Origin: Pseudomonas sp.
GTDB lineage: Bacteria; Pseudomonadota; Gammaproteobacteria; Pseudomonadales; Pseudomonadaceae
NCBI RefSeq assembly: GCF_017744435.1
Contig: NZ_JAGIBG010000031.1
Location: 3,040-66,348 of the forward strand
DNA: 63,309 nt
Direction: 5' to 3'
The notes under the pieces were generated by a model. It worked only from the letters and a program-made list of their open reading frames with translations. It did not search any database and had not been told where the DNA came from. Of this stretch, positions 50,506 to 59,950 are shown one piece after another. A program made the translations under genes and the position numbers. Position 1 is the first letter of the stretch. Every line of letters begins with the position of its first letter.

Positions 50506-51900
50506 TCAGCCCTTGCCGCCGGGGGCCAGCATGTTCTCCGGCCTCACCCACTGGTCGAACTGTTCATTGGTCAGGTACTTCAACTCCAGCGCCGCTTCGC
50601 GCAAGGTCTTGCCCTCGCTGTAGGCCTTCTTGGCAATCTCCGCCGCCTTGTCATACCCGATGTGCGGGTTCAACGCCGTCACCAGCATCAGCCCGCGCTC
50701 CAGGTGCGCCGCCATCTGCTCCGCATCCGGCTCGATCCCGGCCACACAATGCTGCTGGAAGTTGCGGCAGCCATCGGCCAGCAGCTCGATCGACTGCAGC
50801 AGGTTGTGGATGATCACCGGCTTGAACACGTTCAGTTGCAGGTGCCCCTGGCTGGCGGCAAAGCCGATCGCCGCGTCATTGCCCAGTACCTGGCAGGCCA
50901 GCATCGACAGGGCCTCGCATTGGGTCGGGTTGACCTTGCCCGGCATGATCGAGCTGCCCGGCTCGTTGGCCGGCAGGCGGACTTCAGCCAGCCCCGCGCG
51001 CGGGCCGGAGCCGAGCAGGCGCAGGTCGTTGGCGATCTTCATCAGTGCCACCGCCAGGGTCTTCAGTGCACCGGCCAGGCTGGTCAGCGGCTCATGGCCG
51101 GCGAGGGCGGCGAACTTGTTGGGGGCGGTGATGAAGGGCAGGCCGGAGAGCGCCGCCAGCTCGGCGGCCACGGCTTCGGCAAAGCCATGCGGGGCGTTCA
51201 GCCCGGTGCCCACGGCCGTACCGCCCTGGGCCAGCTCGCACACCGCCGGCAAGGTGGCGCGGATGGCGCGCTGGGCGTAGTCGAGCTGGGCGACGAAGGC
51301 CGACACCTCCTGGCCGAAGGTGATCGGCGTGGCGTCCATCATGTGCGTGCGGCCAGTCTTGACCAGCTTGCTGTGGCGCGCCGACAGCTCGGCCAGCCCC
51401 GCCGAAAGCTCGGCAATCGCCGGCAGCAACTGATGGTGCACCGCCTGGGCGGCGGCGATGTGCATGGCGGTGGGGAAGCAGTCGTTGGAGCTCTGCGAGC
51501 GGTTGACGTGATCGTTGGGGTGCACCGGCGCCTTGCCACCGCGGCCCTTGCCGGCCAGCTCGTTGGCGCGCCCGGCGATCACCTCGTTGACGTTCATGTT
51601 GCTCTGGGTGCCGCTGCCGGTCTGCCACACCACCAGCGGGAACTGGTCGTCATGTTCGCCATCGAGCACTTCGTCGGCGGCCTGTTCGATCAGCCGGGCG
51701 ATGTCGGCGGGCAGGTCGCCGTTGCGGTCGTTGACCCGCGCGGCGGCTTTCTTGATGAGTGCCAGGGCGTGCAGCACCGCGAGCGGCATGCGTTCCTTGC
51801 CGATGGCAAAGTTGATCAGCGAGCGCTGGGTCTGAGCGCCCCAGTAGGCGTCCTCAGGAACTTCGACCGGGCCCAGGCTGTCTGTCTCGATACGGCTCAT
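50506..51900 (-). CDS. fumC: class II fumarate hydratase
   Basis: This 464-residue iron-independent enzyme interconverts fumarate and malate. The superfamily signature GSSIMPGKVNP (Ser loop) and SSNDCFPTAMH are intact, as are TGRTHMMDATPITFGQE and SGTQSNMNVNE. AAGGAG precedes the ATG. Such FumC genes often serve under iron limitation or oxidative stress; no control site was read here. Confidence 0.96.
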   Translation of the reverse strand: MSRIETDSLGPVEVPEDAYWGAQTQRSLINFAIGKERMPLAVLHALALIKKAAARVNDRNGDLPADIARLIEQAADEVLDGEHDDQFPLVVWQTGSGTQSNMNVNEVIAGRANELAGKGRGGKAPVHPNDHVNRSQSSNDCFPTAMHIAAAQAVHHQLLPAIAELSAGLAELSARHSKLVKTGRTHMMDATPITFGQEVSAFVAQLDYAQRAIRATLPAVCELAQGGTAVGTGLNAPHGFAEAVAAELAALSGLPFITAPNKFAALAGHEPLTSLAGALKTLAVALMKIANDLRLLGSGPRAGLAEVRLPANEPGSSIMPGKVNPTQCEALSMLACQVLGNDAAIGFAASQGHLQLNVFKPVIIHNLLQSIELLADGCRNFQQHCVAGIEPDAEQMAAHLERGLMLVTALNPHIGYDKAAEIAKKAYSEGKTLREAALELKYLTNEQFDQWVRPENMLAPGGKG

Positions 51901-52054
51901 GCTGCGTTCACTCCTTTGTCAGTCAGAATCAGCAGTTTAGGCCCTCATGCGATCGAGCGGTTCATTCGCTCGTCGTGCCACTTGAGCGCTGCGCCCCGAC
52001 GGGAGCAGAATGCTCTACTCTGAGGTACCGCCTCCCCCTCCTGAAGGAAATGCA

Positions 52055-52579
52055 ATGACCCGTCTCCGTGTCCTCTGTGCTGCCGTCGCCCTGGCCTGTG
52101 CCAGCGGCCAGGTACTCGCTGCCACCGCCAGCCACAATGCTGCCGCCGAGAAATTCCTGACCCTGGCCAATGCCGACAAGCTGGGCACCCCGGTGTACAT
52201 GCAGGTCCAGCAGATGTTCGCCCAGCGTTTCGCCCAGACCAAGGCCCCGGCCTCCAAGCAGCCGGTGCTCGAGAGCTACCAGGCCAAGGCCAACGCCGCG
52301 CTGGACAACGCCATCGGCTGGAACAAGCTGAAGCCGAAGATGGTCGACCTGTACACCCAGACCTTCACCGAGCAGGAGCTCAAGGACCTGGTCAAGTTCT
52401 ACGAGTCGCCGCTGGGCAAGAAAGTCCTGCGTGAAATGCCCAAGGTCACCCAGCAGTCGGCCCAGCTGACCCAGAACAGCCTGGAACCGGCCGTGCCGGT
52501 GGTCAACAAGCTGCTCGACGACATGACCAAGGAGCTGGACCCTAACGCAGGCAAGGCCGCCGCCCCGGCCAAGAAGTGA
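52055..52579 (+). CDS. DUF2059 exported protein
   Basis: This 174-residue protein has a signal peptide (MTRLRVLCAAVALACASGQV, cleavage near LAA) and a helical DUF2059 core (LYTQTFTEQELKDLVKFYES, PLGKKVLREMP). Probably periplasmic; function unknown. ATG 52055 has AAGGAAA upstream, better than an in-frame ATG at 52010. BolA follows 10 bp later, so the two are probably cotranscribed. Confidence 0.9.
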   Translation: MTRLRVLCAAVALACASGQVLAATASHNAAAEKFLTLANADKLGTPVYMQVQQMFAQRFAQTKAPASKQPVLESYQAKANAALDNAIGWNKLKPKMVDLYTQTFTEQELKDLVKFYESPLGKKVLREMPKVTQQSAQLTQNSLEPAVPVVNKLLDDMTKELDPNAGKAAAPAKK

Positions 52580-52589
52580 GTAACACCCG

Positions 52590-52886
52590 ATGAGCATGCA
52601 GCAACGCATCGAGCAGCAACTGGCCGCGCTGGCCCCGCAACACCTTGAAGTGCTCAACGAAAGCCACATGCACAGCCGTGGCCAGGAAACCCACTACAAG
52701 GCGGTGATCGTCAGCGAGCAGTTTGCCGGGCTCAACAGCGTCAAGCGCCACCAGAAGGTCTACGCCACCATGGGTGAGCTGATGGGCGAGATCCACGCCC
52801 TGGCGATCCACACCTACACGTCCGAAGAATGGGCCAAGGTGGGCGTGGCGCCGGCTTCGCCAGTGTGTGCTGGCGGCGGGCACTGA
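52590..52886 (+). CDS. bolA: BolA-family protein
   Basis: This 98-residue protein has the BolA fold: LEVLNESHMHSRGQETHYKA, VIVSEQFAGLNSVKRHQKVY, with the conserved His used with monothiol glutaredoxins for [2Fe-2S] binding, and HALAIHTYTSEEW. It acts in Fe-S trafficking or stress shape control. Close to the DUF2059 gene. Confidence 0.93.
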   Translation: MSMQQRIEQQLAALAPQHLEVLNESHMHSRGQETHYKAVIVSEQFAGLNSVKRHQKVYATMGELMGEIHALAIHTYTSEEWAKVGVAPASPVCAGGGH

Positions 52887-52924
52887 ATCCTTTCCGTCGT
52901 TCTGGTACAATCCGCAACATCCCA

Positions 52925-53046
52925 AGGGGGCCGCTGTGCGGCCCATCGCCGGCAAGCCCGGCTCCCACAGGTACAGCGCATTCCTGGAATGTTGTGCTGA
53001 CCCTGTGGGAGCCGGGCTTGCCGGCGATGGGCTGCGCAGCAGCCCC
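52925..53046. repeat. REP-like pair, CATCGCCGGCAAG subtype (inward)
   Basis: GCCCATCGCCGGCAAGCCCGG-CTCCCACAGG and its inverted copy with near-perfect arms, flanked by GGGGCCGCTGTGCGG and GGGCTGCGCAGCAGCCCC. Same subtype as at 33631 but well preserved. Confidence 0.92.
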
Positions 53047-53105
53047 TTGTTTTTTGTCAAACCCGGTCCGCCCCTTACGAGGGCAACCACTGGAGAGTCT
53101 GTTAC

Positions 53106-54038
53106 ATGTCCCAAGCTATCGTCGTGGCGGCGCTGTACAAGTTCGTCACCCTGGAAGACTACGTCGAACTGCGTGAGCCGCTGCTCAAGGCCATGCTCGA
53201 CAACGGCGTCAAAGGCACCTTGCTGCTGGCCCACGAAGGCATCAACGGCACCGTTTCGGCCACCCGCGAAGGCATCGACGGCCTGCTCGCCTGGCTGCGC
53301 AACGACCCGCGCCTGGTGGATGTCGATCACAAAGAGTCCTACTGCGACGAGCAGCCGTTCTACCGCACCAAGGTCAAGCTCAAGAAAGAGATCGTCACCC
53401 TCGGCGTGCCGGGTGTCGACCCGAACCAGGCCGTCGGCACCTATGTCGAGCCCAAGGACTGGAACGCCCTGATCAGCGACCCGGAAGTGCTGCTGATCGA
53501 CACCCGCAACGACTACGAAGTGGCCATCGGTACCTTCAAGGGCGCCATCGACCCGAAGACCGAGACCTTCCGCGAGTTCCCCGAGTACATCAAGGCCAAC
53601 TTCGACCCGAGCAAGCACAAGAAGGTCGCCATGTTCTGCACCGGTGGCATCCGTTGCGAAAAAGCTTCCAGCTACATGCTCGGTGAAGGCTTCGAGGAGG
53701 TCTATCATCTTAAGGGTGGTGTCCTGAAATACTTCGAGGAAGTGCCTCAGGATGAAAGCCTCTGGGACGGCGACTGCTTCGTCTTCGACAACCGCGTCAC
53801 GGTGCGCCATGACCTGAGCGAAGGCGAGTACGACCAGTGCCATGCCTGCCGCCACCCGGTCGATGCCAAGGACCGCGAGTCCGAGCACTATTCGCCAGGC
53901 GTGAGCTGCCCGCACTGCTGGGACACCCTGAGCGAGAAGACCCGGCGCAGCGCCATCGACCGGCAGAAGCAGATCGAGCTGGCCAAGGCCCGCAACCAGC
54001 CGCACCCGATTGGTTACAACTACAAAGCCGAGGCTTGA
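53106..54038 (+). CDS. trhO: tRNA uridine(34) hydroxylase (rhodanese family)
   Basis: This 310-residue enzyme hydroxylates U34 in tRNA using oxygen. An N-terminal ferredoxin-like domain (about 1-100) precedes a rhodanese domain (EVLLIDTRNDYEVAIGTFKG) with the active-site loop MFCTGGIRCEKA (about 179-190). A C-terminal cysteine-rich zinc-like segment (CHACRHP, CPHCWD) is intact. Starts after the REP with ATG 53106. Confidence 0.94.
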   Translation: MSQAIVVAALYKFVTLEDYVELREPLLKAMLDNGVKGTLLLAHEGINGTVSATREGIDGLLAWLRNDPRLVDVDHKESYCDEQPFYRTKVKLKKEIVTLGVPGVDPNQAVGTYVEPKDWNALISDPEVLLIDTRNDYEVAIGTFKGAIDPKTETFREFPEYIKANFDPSKHKKVAMFCTGGIRCEKASSYMLGEGFEEVYHLKGGVLKYFEEVPQDESLWDGDCFVFDNRVTVRHDLSEGEYDQCHACRHPVDAKDRESEHYSPGVSCPHCWDTLSEKTRRSAIDRQKQIELAKARNQPHPIGYNYKAEA

Positions 54039-54041
54039 GCC

Positions 54042-54674
54042 ATGACCGCCCGCCTGATCTATGTGATGGACCCGATGTGCTCCTGGTGCTGGGGGTTCGC
54101 GCCAGTGGCTGCGGCGCTGATCGCACAGGCCGCCGAGGCGGGCGTCAGCACGCGGCTGGTGCCGGGTGGCCTGCGCAGTGGCGGCAGCGCGCTGGACGGC
54201 TCGACCCGCAAGTACATCCTCGAACACTGGCAGGCGGTGGCCGAAGCCACCGGGCAGCCGTTCCGTTTCGAAGGCGCCATGCCTGACGGCTTCGTCTACG
54301 ACACCGAACCGGCCTGCCGCGCCCTGGTCACTGCCCGCGAGCTGGACGCCGAGCGTGTCTGGCCGCTGCTGGCGCTGATCCAGCGCTCGTTCTACGAACA
54401 GGGCGTGGATGTCACCCGCGCCCCGCAACTGGTCGAGCTGGCCGAACAGGCCGGCTTCGACCGCGAGCGCTTCGCCCAGCAGTTCGCCAGCCACGACATC
54501 CGCGCTGCCACCAGCGCTGACTTCAGCTGGGTGCAAGACCTTGGCATCGCCGGCTTCCCGACCCTGCTGGCCGAGCGCAATGGCCAACTGGCATTGCTGA
54601 CCAACGGCTACCAGCCGCTGGACAGCCTGCAGCCCCTGCTTGGCCGCTGGCTGCAGCAGGCCGTCTGTGCTTGA
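54042..54674 (+). CDS. DsbA-family (FrnE-like) thioredoxin-fold protein
   Basis: This 210-residue protein has the active site MDPMCSWCWGFAP (Cys-Ser-Trp-Cys, about 10-13) and a helical insertion typical of DsbA-like proteins, ending with the cis-Pro loop GIAGFPTLLAERNG. No signal peptide, so it is cytoplasmic and of the FrnE/isomerase type. It starts 3 bp after trhO, in an operon with it. Confidence 0.9.
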   Translation: MTARLIYVMDPMCSWCWGFAPVAAALIAQAAEAGVSTRLVPGGLRSGGSALDGSTRKYILEHWQAVAEATGQPFRFEGAMPDGFVYDTEPACRALVTARELDAERVWPLLALIQRSFYEQGVDVTRAPQLVELAEQAGFDRERFAQQFASHDIRAATSADFSWVQDLGIAGFPTLLAERNGQLALLTNGYQPLDSLQPLLGRWLQQAVCA

Positions 54675-56499
54675 TCTGCCAGGGTCGCCAGACCCTGTGC
54701 CAGGGAAGCCCGCTGCTGTGTCTGATCGCCTGAGCTGGGCGGAAATCCGCCGCCTGGCCCTGCATCACAAGAAAAACCTCTGGACCGCCAACCTGGTAGC
54801 CGTACTGGCGGCCTGTTGCAGCGTGCCGATTCCGCTGCTGCTGCCGTTGCTGGTCGACGAAGTGCTGCTGGGGCACGGCGATGCCGCATTGAAGTGGATG
54901 AACCACCTGCTGCCGAGCAACTGGCAAGTGGCGGCCGGCTACATCGGCCTGATGCTGGCGGCCACGCTGTGCCTGCGCCTGGCGGCACTGGCTTTCAACG
55001 TGGTGCAGGCCAAGCTGTTCGCCGGCTTGGCCAAGGACATCGTCTACCGCCTGCGCATTCGCCTGATCGAGCGCCTCAAGCGTATCTCGCTCAAGGAGTA
55101 CGAAAGCCTCGGCAGCGGCACGGTGACCACGCACCTGGTCACCGACCTGGACACCCTCGACAAGTTCGTCGGCGAGACCCTCAGCCGCTTCCTGGTGGCC
55201 ATGCTGACCCTCACCGGTACGGCGGCAATCCTGATCTGGATGCACTGGAAGCTGGCATTGCTGATCCTGTTGTTCAACCCACTGGTGATCTACTTCACCG
55301 TGCAGCTGGGCAAGCGCGTCAAGCACCTGAAGAAACTCGAGAACGACAGCACCTCGCGCTTCACCCAGGCGTTGTCGGAAACCCTGGATGCCATTCAGGA
55401 AATCCGTGCCGGCAACCGCCAGGGCTACTTCCTCGGCCGCCTCGGCCTGCGTGCCCGTGAAGTGCGCGACTATGCCGTGGAATCGCAATGGAAGAGCGAT
55501 GCCAGTGGCCGCGCCAGTGGCCTGCTGTTCCAGTTCGGTATCGATATTTTCCGCGCTGCGGCGATGCTGACCGTGCTGTTCTCCGACCTGTCGATCGGCC
55601 AGATGCTGGCGGTGTTCAGCTACCTGTGGTTCATGATCGGCCCGGTGGAGCAGCTGCTCAACCTGCAATATGCCTACTACGCCGCCGGCGGCGCGCTGAG
55701 CCGGCTCAACGAACTGCTATCGCGGGCCGACGAGCCGCAGTACCCGGCTGCCAGCGACCCGTTCGCTGGCCGCGAGACGGTCGGTATCGAGGTGCGCGAC
55801 CTGCGCTTCGCCTATGCCGATGAGCCGGTGCTGGACCAGTTGAACCTTTCCATTGCCCCCGGTGAGAAGGTGGCCATCGTCGGTGCCAGCGGTGGCGGCA
55901 AGAGCACCCTGGTGCAGTTGCTGCTGGGGCTGTACAGCGCGCAGGCCGGGACCATCCGCTTTGGCGGTGCGAGCCTGCAGGAAATCGGCCTTGAGACCTT
56001 GCGCGAGAACGTCGCGGTGGTGCTGCAGCACCCCTCGCTGTTCAACGACAGTGTGCGCGCCAACCTGACCATGGGGCGCGAATGCACTGACGAGGCCTGC
56101 TGGCAGGCACTGCGTATCGCCCAGCTGGACGCCACCATCGCCGCCTTGCCGCAAGGGCTGGACAGCGTGGTCGGTCGCTCGGGGGTGCGCCTGTCCGGTG
56201 GGCAGCGTCAGCGCCTGGCGATTGCCCGCATGGTCCTGGCCGAGCCCAAGGTGGTCATTCTCGATGAGGCCACTTCGGCGCTGGATGCCGCCACCGAGTA
56301 CAACCTGCACCAGGCACTGGCGCGCTTCCTCAGTGGCCGGACCACGCTGATCATTGCGCACCGGCTGTCGGCGGTGAAACAGGCCGACCGCGTGCTGGTA
56401 TTCGACGGCGGGCATGTGGCCGAGGATGGCGACCACCAGCAGCTGATTGCCGAGGGTGGGCTGTATGCCAAGTTGTATGGGCATCTGCAGCAGACCTGA
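54667..56499 (+). CDS. ABC exporter (fused membrane and ATPase domains)
   Basis: This 610-residue protein has six membrane helices (about 30-310; LLLPLLVDEVLLGH, LLFQFGIDIFRAAAMLTVLF) and an ATPase domain: Walker A VGASGGGKST, signature LSGGQRQRLAIA, Walker B VVILDEATSALD, H-loop TLIIAHRLSA. It resembles MsbA/lipid exporters and should act as a homodimer. GTG 54667 overlaps the upstream stop by 8 bases; GTG 54718 with AGGGAAG before it would give 593 residues and may be the real start. Substrate unknown. Confidence 0.88.
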   Translation: MLDLPGSPDPVPGKPAAVSDRLSWAEIRRLALHHKKNLWTANLVAVLAACCSVPIPLLLPLLVDEVLLGHGDAALKWMNHLLPSNWQVAAGYIGLMLAATLCLRLAALAFNVVQAKLFAGLAKDIVYRLRIRLIERLKRISLKEYESLGSGTVTTHLVTDLDTLDKFVGETLSRFLVAMLTLTGTAAILIWMHWKLALLILLFNPLVIYFTVQLGKRVKHLKKLENDSTSRFTQALSETLDAIQEIRAGNRQGYFLGRLGLRAREVRDYAVESQWKSDASGRASGLLFQFGIDIFRAAAMLTVLFSDLSIGQMLAVFSYLWFMIGPVEQLLNLQYAYYAAGGALSRLNELLSRADEPQYPAASDPFAGRETVGIEVRDLRFAYADEPVLDQLNLSIAPGEKVAIVGASGGGKSTLVQLLLGLYSAQAGTIRFGGASLQEIGLETLRENVAVVLQHPSLFNDSVRANLTMGRECTDEACWQALRIAQLDATIAALPQGLDSVVGRSGVRLSGGQRQRLAIARMVLAEPKVVILDEATSALDAATEYNLHQALARFLSGRTTLIIAHRLSAVKQADRVLVFDGGHVAEDGDHQQLIAEGGLYAKLYGHLQQT

Positions 56500-56627
56500 C
56501 AATGTTCAGCAAAAGCCTATCGGCCGTTTCCTTACCCTAAAATTCCCCTCCGCTCAGATGGCAAATGGCCTACGCTGTGCTTGTCTGGGTTGATTCAAAG
56601 TCTTATCTGCTCTGCGACAGGGACTAA

Positions 56628-59084
56628 ATGAAGGGAAATCGCACTCAAGAAGCGCCAAGGTTGGTAGGTATCATCTGGCCCTTCATCGCCGTTGTCGTAT
56701 TCCAGGTATTGCTGGGCAGCCTCAGCCTTTATGCATTGTCGGCGGTCCGTGCCTACGTGGCCGGTGAAAGCCTTTGGTCCAAGGCGCAGAAAGACGCCAT
56801 CTACTACCTCAACCTGTATGCCGATGACCGTGACGAGCGTACCTATCAGCGCTATCGCCAGGCCATTACCGTGCCCCAGGGCGACCACGAACTGCGCGAG
56901 CTGCTCGATCAGGCCAGCCCGGACCTGGAAGGCGCCCGCCAGGCCGTGCTGCAAGGTGGCAACCACCCGGACGATGTCGACCGGATCATCTGGTTCTACC
57001 GCAATTTCCGCCAGGTCAGCTACATGCAGACGGCGATCGACTACTGGAACATCGGCGATGACTACCTGATCAAGCTCGATGTGCTGGCCAGCGAAATGCA
57101 CGCAAGTGTCACCGCAGGCCAGGTCGACGCCGCCCAGCTCAAGGATTGGAAGAGCCGCATCGTCGCGATCAACGAAGGTGTCACGCCCGCAGCCAAGGCC
57201 TTCAGTGATGCCTTGGGTGAGGGCTCACGAATGCTGCTGCGGGTGCTGCTGGTCACCAACCTGCTGACCGCACTGTTCCTCATTACCATTGCCTGGCGCC
57301 GCTCGAGCAAGCTGCTGGCCCAGCGCCAGGCGTTCGCCAGTGCCCTGCGGGAGGAGAAGGAACGGGCGCAGATCACCCTCGAGTCGATTGGCGACGCGGT
57401 GATCACCGCCGATGTCGAGGGCAATATCGTCTACATGAACCCCGCTGCCGAGCAGCTGACCCACTGGCAGTCCGGCCAGGCGCAGGGCCTGCCTCTGGGG
57501 GCGCTGTTCAGCCTGCTCGACGAGGAGGAGCAGGGCGAAGGCTGCTCGCTGGTCGAGCAAGTGCTCAGCGGCAGCCTCAAGGGCGGCGCCGAGCACTCCC
57601 GGCTGATCCAGCGCCTGGATGGCAGTACGGTGTCGGTCAATCTGGTCGGCTCGCCGATCATCAATAACGACCAGCTGGCCGGTATCGTGCTGGTGCTGCA
57701 CGACATGACCCAGGAGCGGCAGTACATTGCCAACCTGTCCTGGCAGGCCACCCATGATGCCCTGACCGGCCTGGCCAACCGCCGCGAATTCGAGTATCGC
57801 CTGGAGCAGGCGCTCAATGGCCTGGTGCGCCAGGCCGGGCGGCATTCGTTGATGTTCCTCGACCTCGATCAGTTCAAGCTGGTCAACGACACCTGCGGCC
57901 ATGCTGCCGGTGACGAGCTGCTCAGGCATATCTGCGCGGTGTTGCAGTCGGGGCTGCGTGAAGGCGATACCCTCGCGCGCCTGGGGGGCGATGAATTTGG
58001 TGTGCTGCTGGAAAACTGCCCGGCCGACCAGGCCGAGCGCATCGGCGAGAGCCTGCGCCAGGCCGTGCAGAGCTTGCACTTTGTGTGGAAGGGCAGGCCG
58101 TTCGTGACCACCGTCAGTATCGGCCTGGTGCACATGGCACAGGCGCCGGGTACGCTGGAGGCCTCGTTGCGGGCCGCTGACATGGCCTGCTACATGGCCA
58201 AGGAAAAGGGCCGCAACCGGGTGCAGGTGTACCACGCCGACGACAGCGAGCTGTCCATGCGCTTTGGTGAAATGGCCTGGATCCAGCGCCTGCATGTGGC
58301 CCTGGAGGAGAACCGCTTCTGCCTCTATTGCCAGGAAATCGCCGCGCTGAAGGCCATCGACGGCCCAGGCCATATCGAGATCCTGCTGCGCCTGCACGAC
58401 GAAAGCGGTCGCACCATCCTCCCGGACAGCTTCATCCCGGCCGCCGAGCGCTATGGCCTGATGACGGCACTGGACCGCTGGGTGGTGCGCAGCGTGTTCG
58501 AGGTCATCCGCCAATGCCTGGATGAAGGGCGGGACGGGCCGCTGGCGATGTGCGCGATCAACCTTTCGGGCACCAGCATCGGCGATGACAAGTTCCTCGA
58601 GTACCTGCAACGGTTGTTCGTCGAATACGCCATTCCGCCGCGCATGATCTGCTTCGAGATCACCGAGACCAGTGCCATTGCCAACCTCGGCAGCGCGATC
58701 CGCTTCATCAATGAATTGAAGGGGCTGGGTTGCAAGTTCTCCCTGGACGACTTCTGTGCCGGGATGTCGTCATTCGCCTATTTAAAACATTTACCCGTCG
58801 ACTTCTTGAAGATCGACGGAAGTTTTGTCAAAGATATGCTCGACGACCCGGTCAATCGTGCCATGGTCGAGGTGATCAATCACATCGGCCACGTCATGGG
58901 CAAGCGGACCATCGCCGAGTTCGTCGAAACACCGTTGATCGAGCAGGCCTTGCAGGAGATCGGCGTGGATTACGCCCAGGGCTATCTGATTGAACGGCCA
59001 CAGGTGTTCACCTGTGACAGTCTGCAGCGCCAACGGATTGCTGCGCGGCCCTTGCTGCATCGGGCGCCAGGTACTTTTCGCTGA
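56628..59084 (+). CDS. membrane PAS–GGDEF–EAL cyclic-di-GMP enzyme
   Basis: This 818-residue protein has two membrane helices (about 13-38 and 205-225) around a periplasmic helical sensor, then a PAS domain (about 245-370), a GGDEF domain (ARLGGDEFG, about 452; active) and an EAL domain (about 560-800). In the EAL domain the first motif is EILLRL, not EAL, but the later residues are kept: AINLSG, FEITETS, LDDFCAGMSS, LKIDGSF, AEFVET, YAQGYLIERP. It may make or degrade cyclic-di-GMP depending on the sensor. ATG 56628 lacks a strong ribosome site. Confidence 0.93.
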   Translation: MKGNRTQEAPRLVGIIWPFIAVVVFQVLLGSLSLYALSAVRAYVAGESLWSKAQKDAIYYLNLYADDRDERTYQRYRQAITVPQGDHELRELLDQASPDLEGARQAVLQGGNHPDDVDRIIWFYRNFRQVSYMQTAIDYWNIGDDYLIKLDVLASEMHASVTAGQVDAAQLKDWKSRIVAINEGVTPAAKAFSDALGEGSRMLLRVLLVTNLLTALFLITIAWRRSSKLLAQRQAFASALREEKERAQITLESIGDAVITADVEGNIVYMNPAAEQLTHWQSGQAQGLPLGALFSLLDEEEQGEGCSLVEQVLSGSLKGGAEHSRLIQRLDGSTVSVNLVGSPIINNDQLAGIVLVLHDMTQERQYIANLSWQATHDALTGLANRREFEYRLEQALNGLVRQAGRHSLMFLDLDQFKLVNDTCGHAAGDELLRHICAVLQSGLREGDTLARLGGDEFGVLLENCPADQAERIGESLRQAVQSLHFVWKGRPFVTTVSIGLVHMAQAPGTLEASLRAADMACYMAKEKGRNRVQVYHADDSELSMRFGEMAWIQRLHVALEENRFCLYCQEIAALKAIDGPGHIEILLRLHDESGRTILPDSFIPAAERYGLMTALDRWVVRSVFEVIRQCLDEGRDGPLAMCAINLSGTSIGDDKFLEYLQRLFVEYAIPPRMICFEITETSAIANLGSAIRFINELKGLGCKFSLDDFCAGMSSFAYLKHLPVDFLKIDGSFVKDMLDDPVNRAMVEVINHIGHVMGKRTIAEFVETPLIEQALQEIGVDYAQGYLIERPQVFTCDSLQRQRIAARPLLHRAPGTFR

Positions 59085-59123
59085 AAACACGTCCGCAAAA
59101 TCACAAGGATCAAGGAGCTGAAA

Positions 59124-59909
59124 GTGATTGATGCATTCGTACGTATCGGGCCCTTGATGGACCCGGCCAGTTACCCCCAGTGGGCTCAGCAACTGATCGA
59201 GGATTGCCGTGAAAGCAAGCGCCGGGTGGTCGAACACGAGTTCTACCAGCGCCTGCGTGATGGTGAGCTGCGCCAGTCGACCATTCGCCAGTACCTGATC
59301 GGTGGCTGGCCGGTGGTCGAGCAATTTTCCCTGTACATGGCCCATAACCTGACCAAGACCCGTTATGCCCGCCATCCTGGCGAGGACATGGCGCGGCGCT
59401 GGCTGATGCGCAACATCCGCGTCGAGCTCAACCATGCCGACTACTGGGTTAACTGGTGCCATGCCCATGGCGTTCACCTGCACGACCTGCAGTCGCAGGA
59501 TGTGCCGCCAGAGCTGAACGGGCTGAACGACTGGTGCTGGCGTGTCTGCACCACCGAGTCGCTGGCGATTGCCATGGCGGCGACCAACTATGCGATCGAG
59601 GGGGCGACCGGCGAGTGGTCAGCGGTGGTGTGCGCCGAGGATACCTATGCCATGGGCTTCCCGGAGGATGTACGCAAGCGGGCGATGAAGTGGCTGAAGA
59701 TGCATGCCCAGTACGATGATGCGCACCCGTGGGAGGCGCTGGAGATCATCTGCACGCTGGCGGGCGAGAACCCGACACTGGGGCTGCGCAACGAGCTGCG
59801 CAAGGCGGTCTGCAAGAGCTATGACTGCATGTACCTGTTCCTGGAGCGGTGCATGCAGCTGGAAGGGCGCCAGCAAGGGCGCCTGCGCCCGGCCTTGGCT
59901 GCTGGCTGA
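59124..59909 (+). CDS. TenA/PqqC-like iron-containing redox protein
   Basis: This 261-residue protein has the helical heme-oxygenase-like fold. Landmarks are VVEHEFYQRLRDGELRQSTI, QYLIGGWPVVEQF, RNIRVELNHADYWVNW, NYAIEGATGEWSAVV and KMHAQYDDAHPWEALE. Glu/His/Asp residues in these helices could ligate a dinuclear iron, as in diiron oxidases of this fold; thiaminase-specific cysteine was not recognised. It begins at GTG 59124 with AAGGAG upstream, 39 bp after the GGDEF–EAL gene, so they may be cotranscribed. Function unproven. Confidence 0.8.
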   Translation: MIDAFVRIGPLMDPASYPQWAQQLIEDCRESKRRVVEHEFYQRLRDGELRQSTIRQYLIGGWPVVEQFSLYMAHNLTKTRYARHPGEDMARRWLMRNIRVELNHADYWVNWCHAHGVHLHDLQSQDVPPELNGLNDWCWRVCTTESLAIAMAATNYAIEGATGEWSAVVCAEDTYAMGFPEDVRKRAMKWLKMHAQYDDAHPWEALEIICTLAGENPTLGLRNELRKAVCKSYDCMYLFLERCMQLEGRQQGRLRPALAAG

Positions 59910-59916
59910 GGGCCAT

Positions 59917-59941
59917 TGGGGCTGCGAAGCAGCCCCCGCAA
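59917..59941. terminator. bidirectional terminator between TenA-like gene and yciK
   Basis: GGGGCTGC, loop GAA, GCAGCCCC, flanked by TTG and CGCAA; a compact hairpin between two convergent stops. Confidence 0.75.
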
Positions 59942-59950
59942 TCTCAAGCC

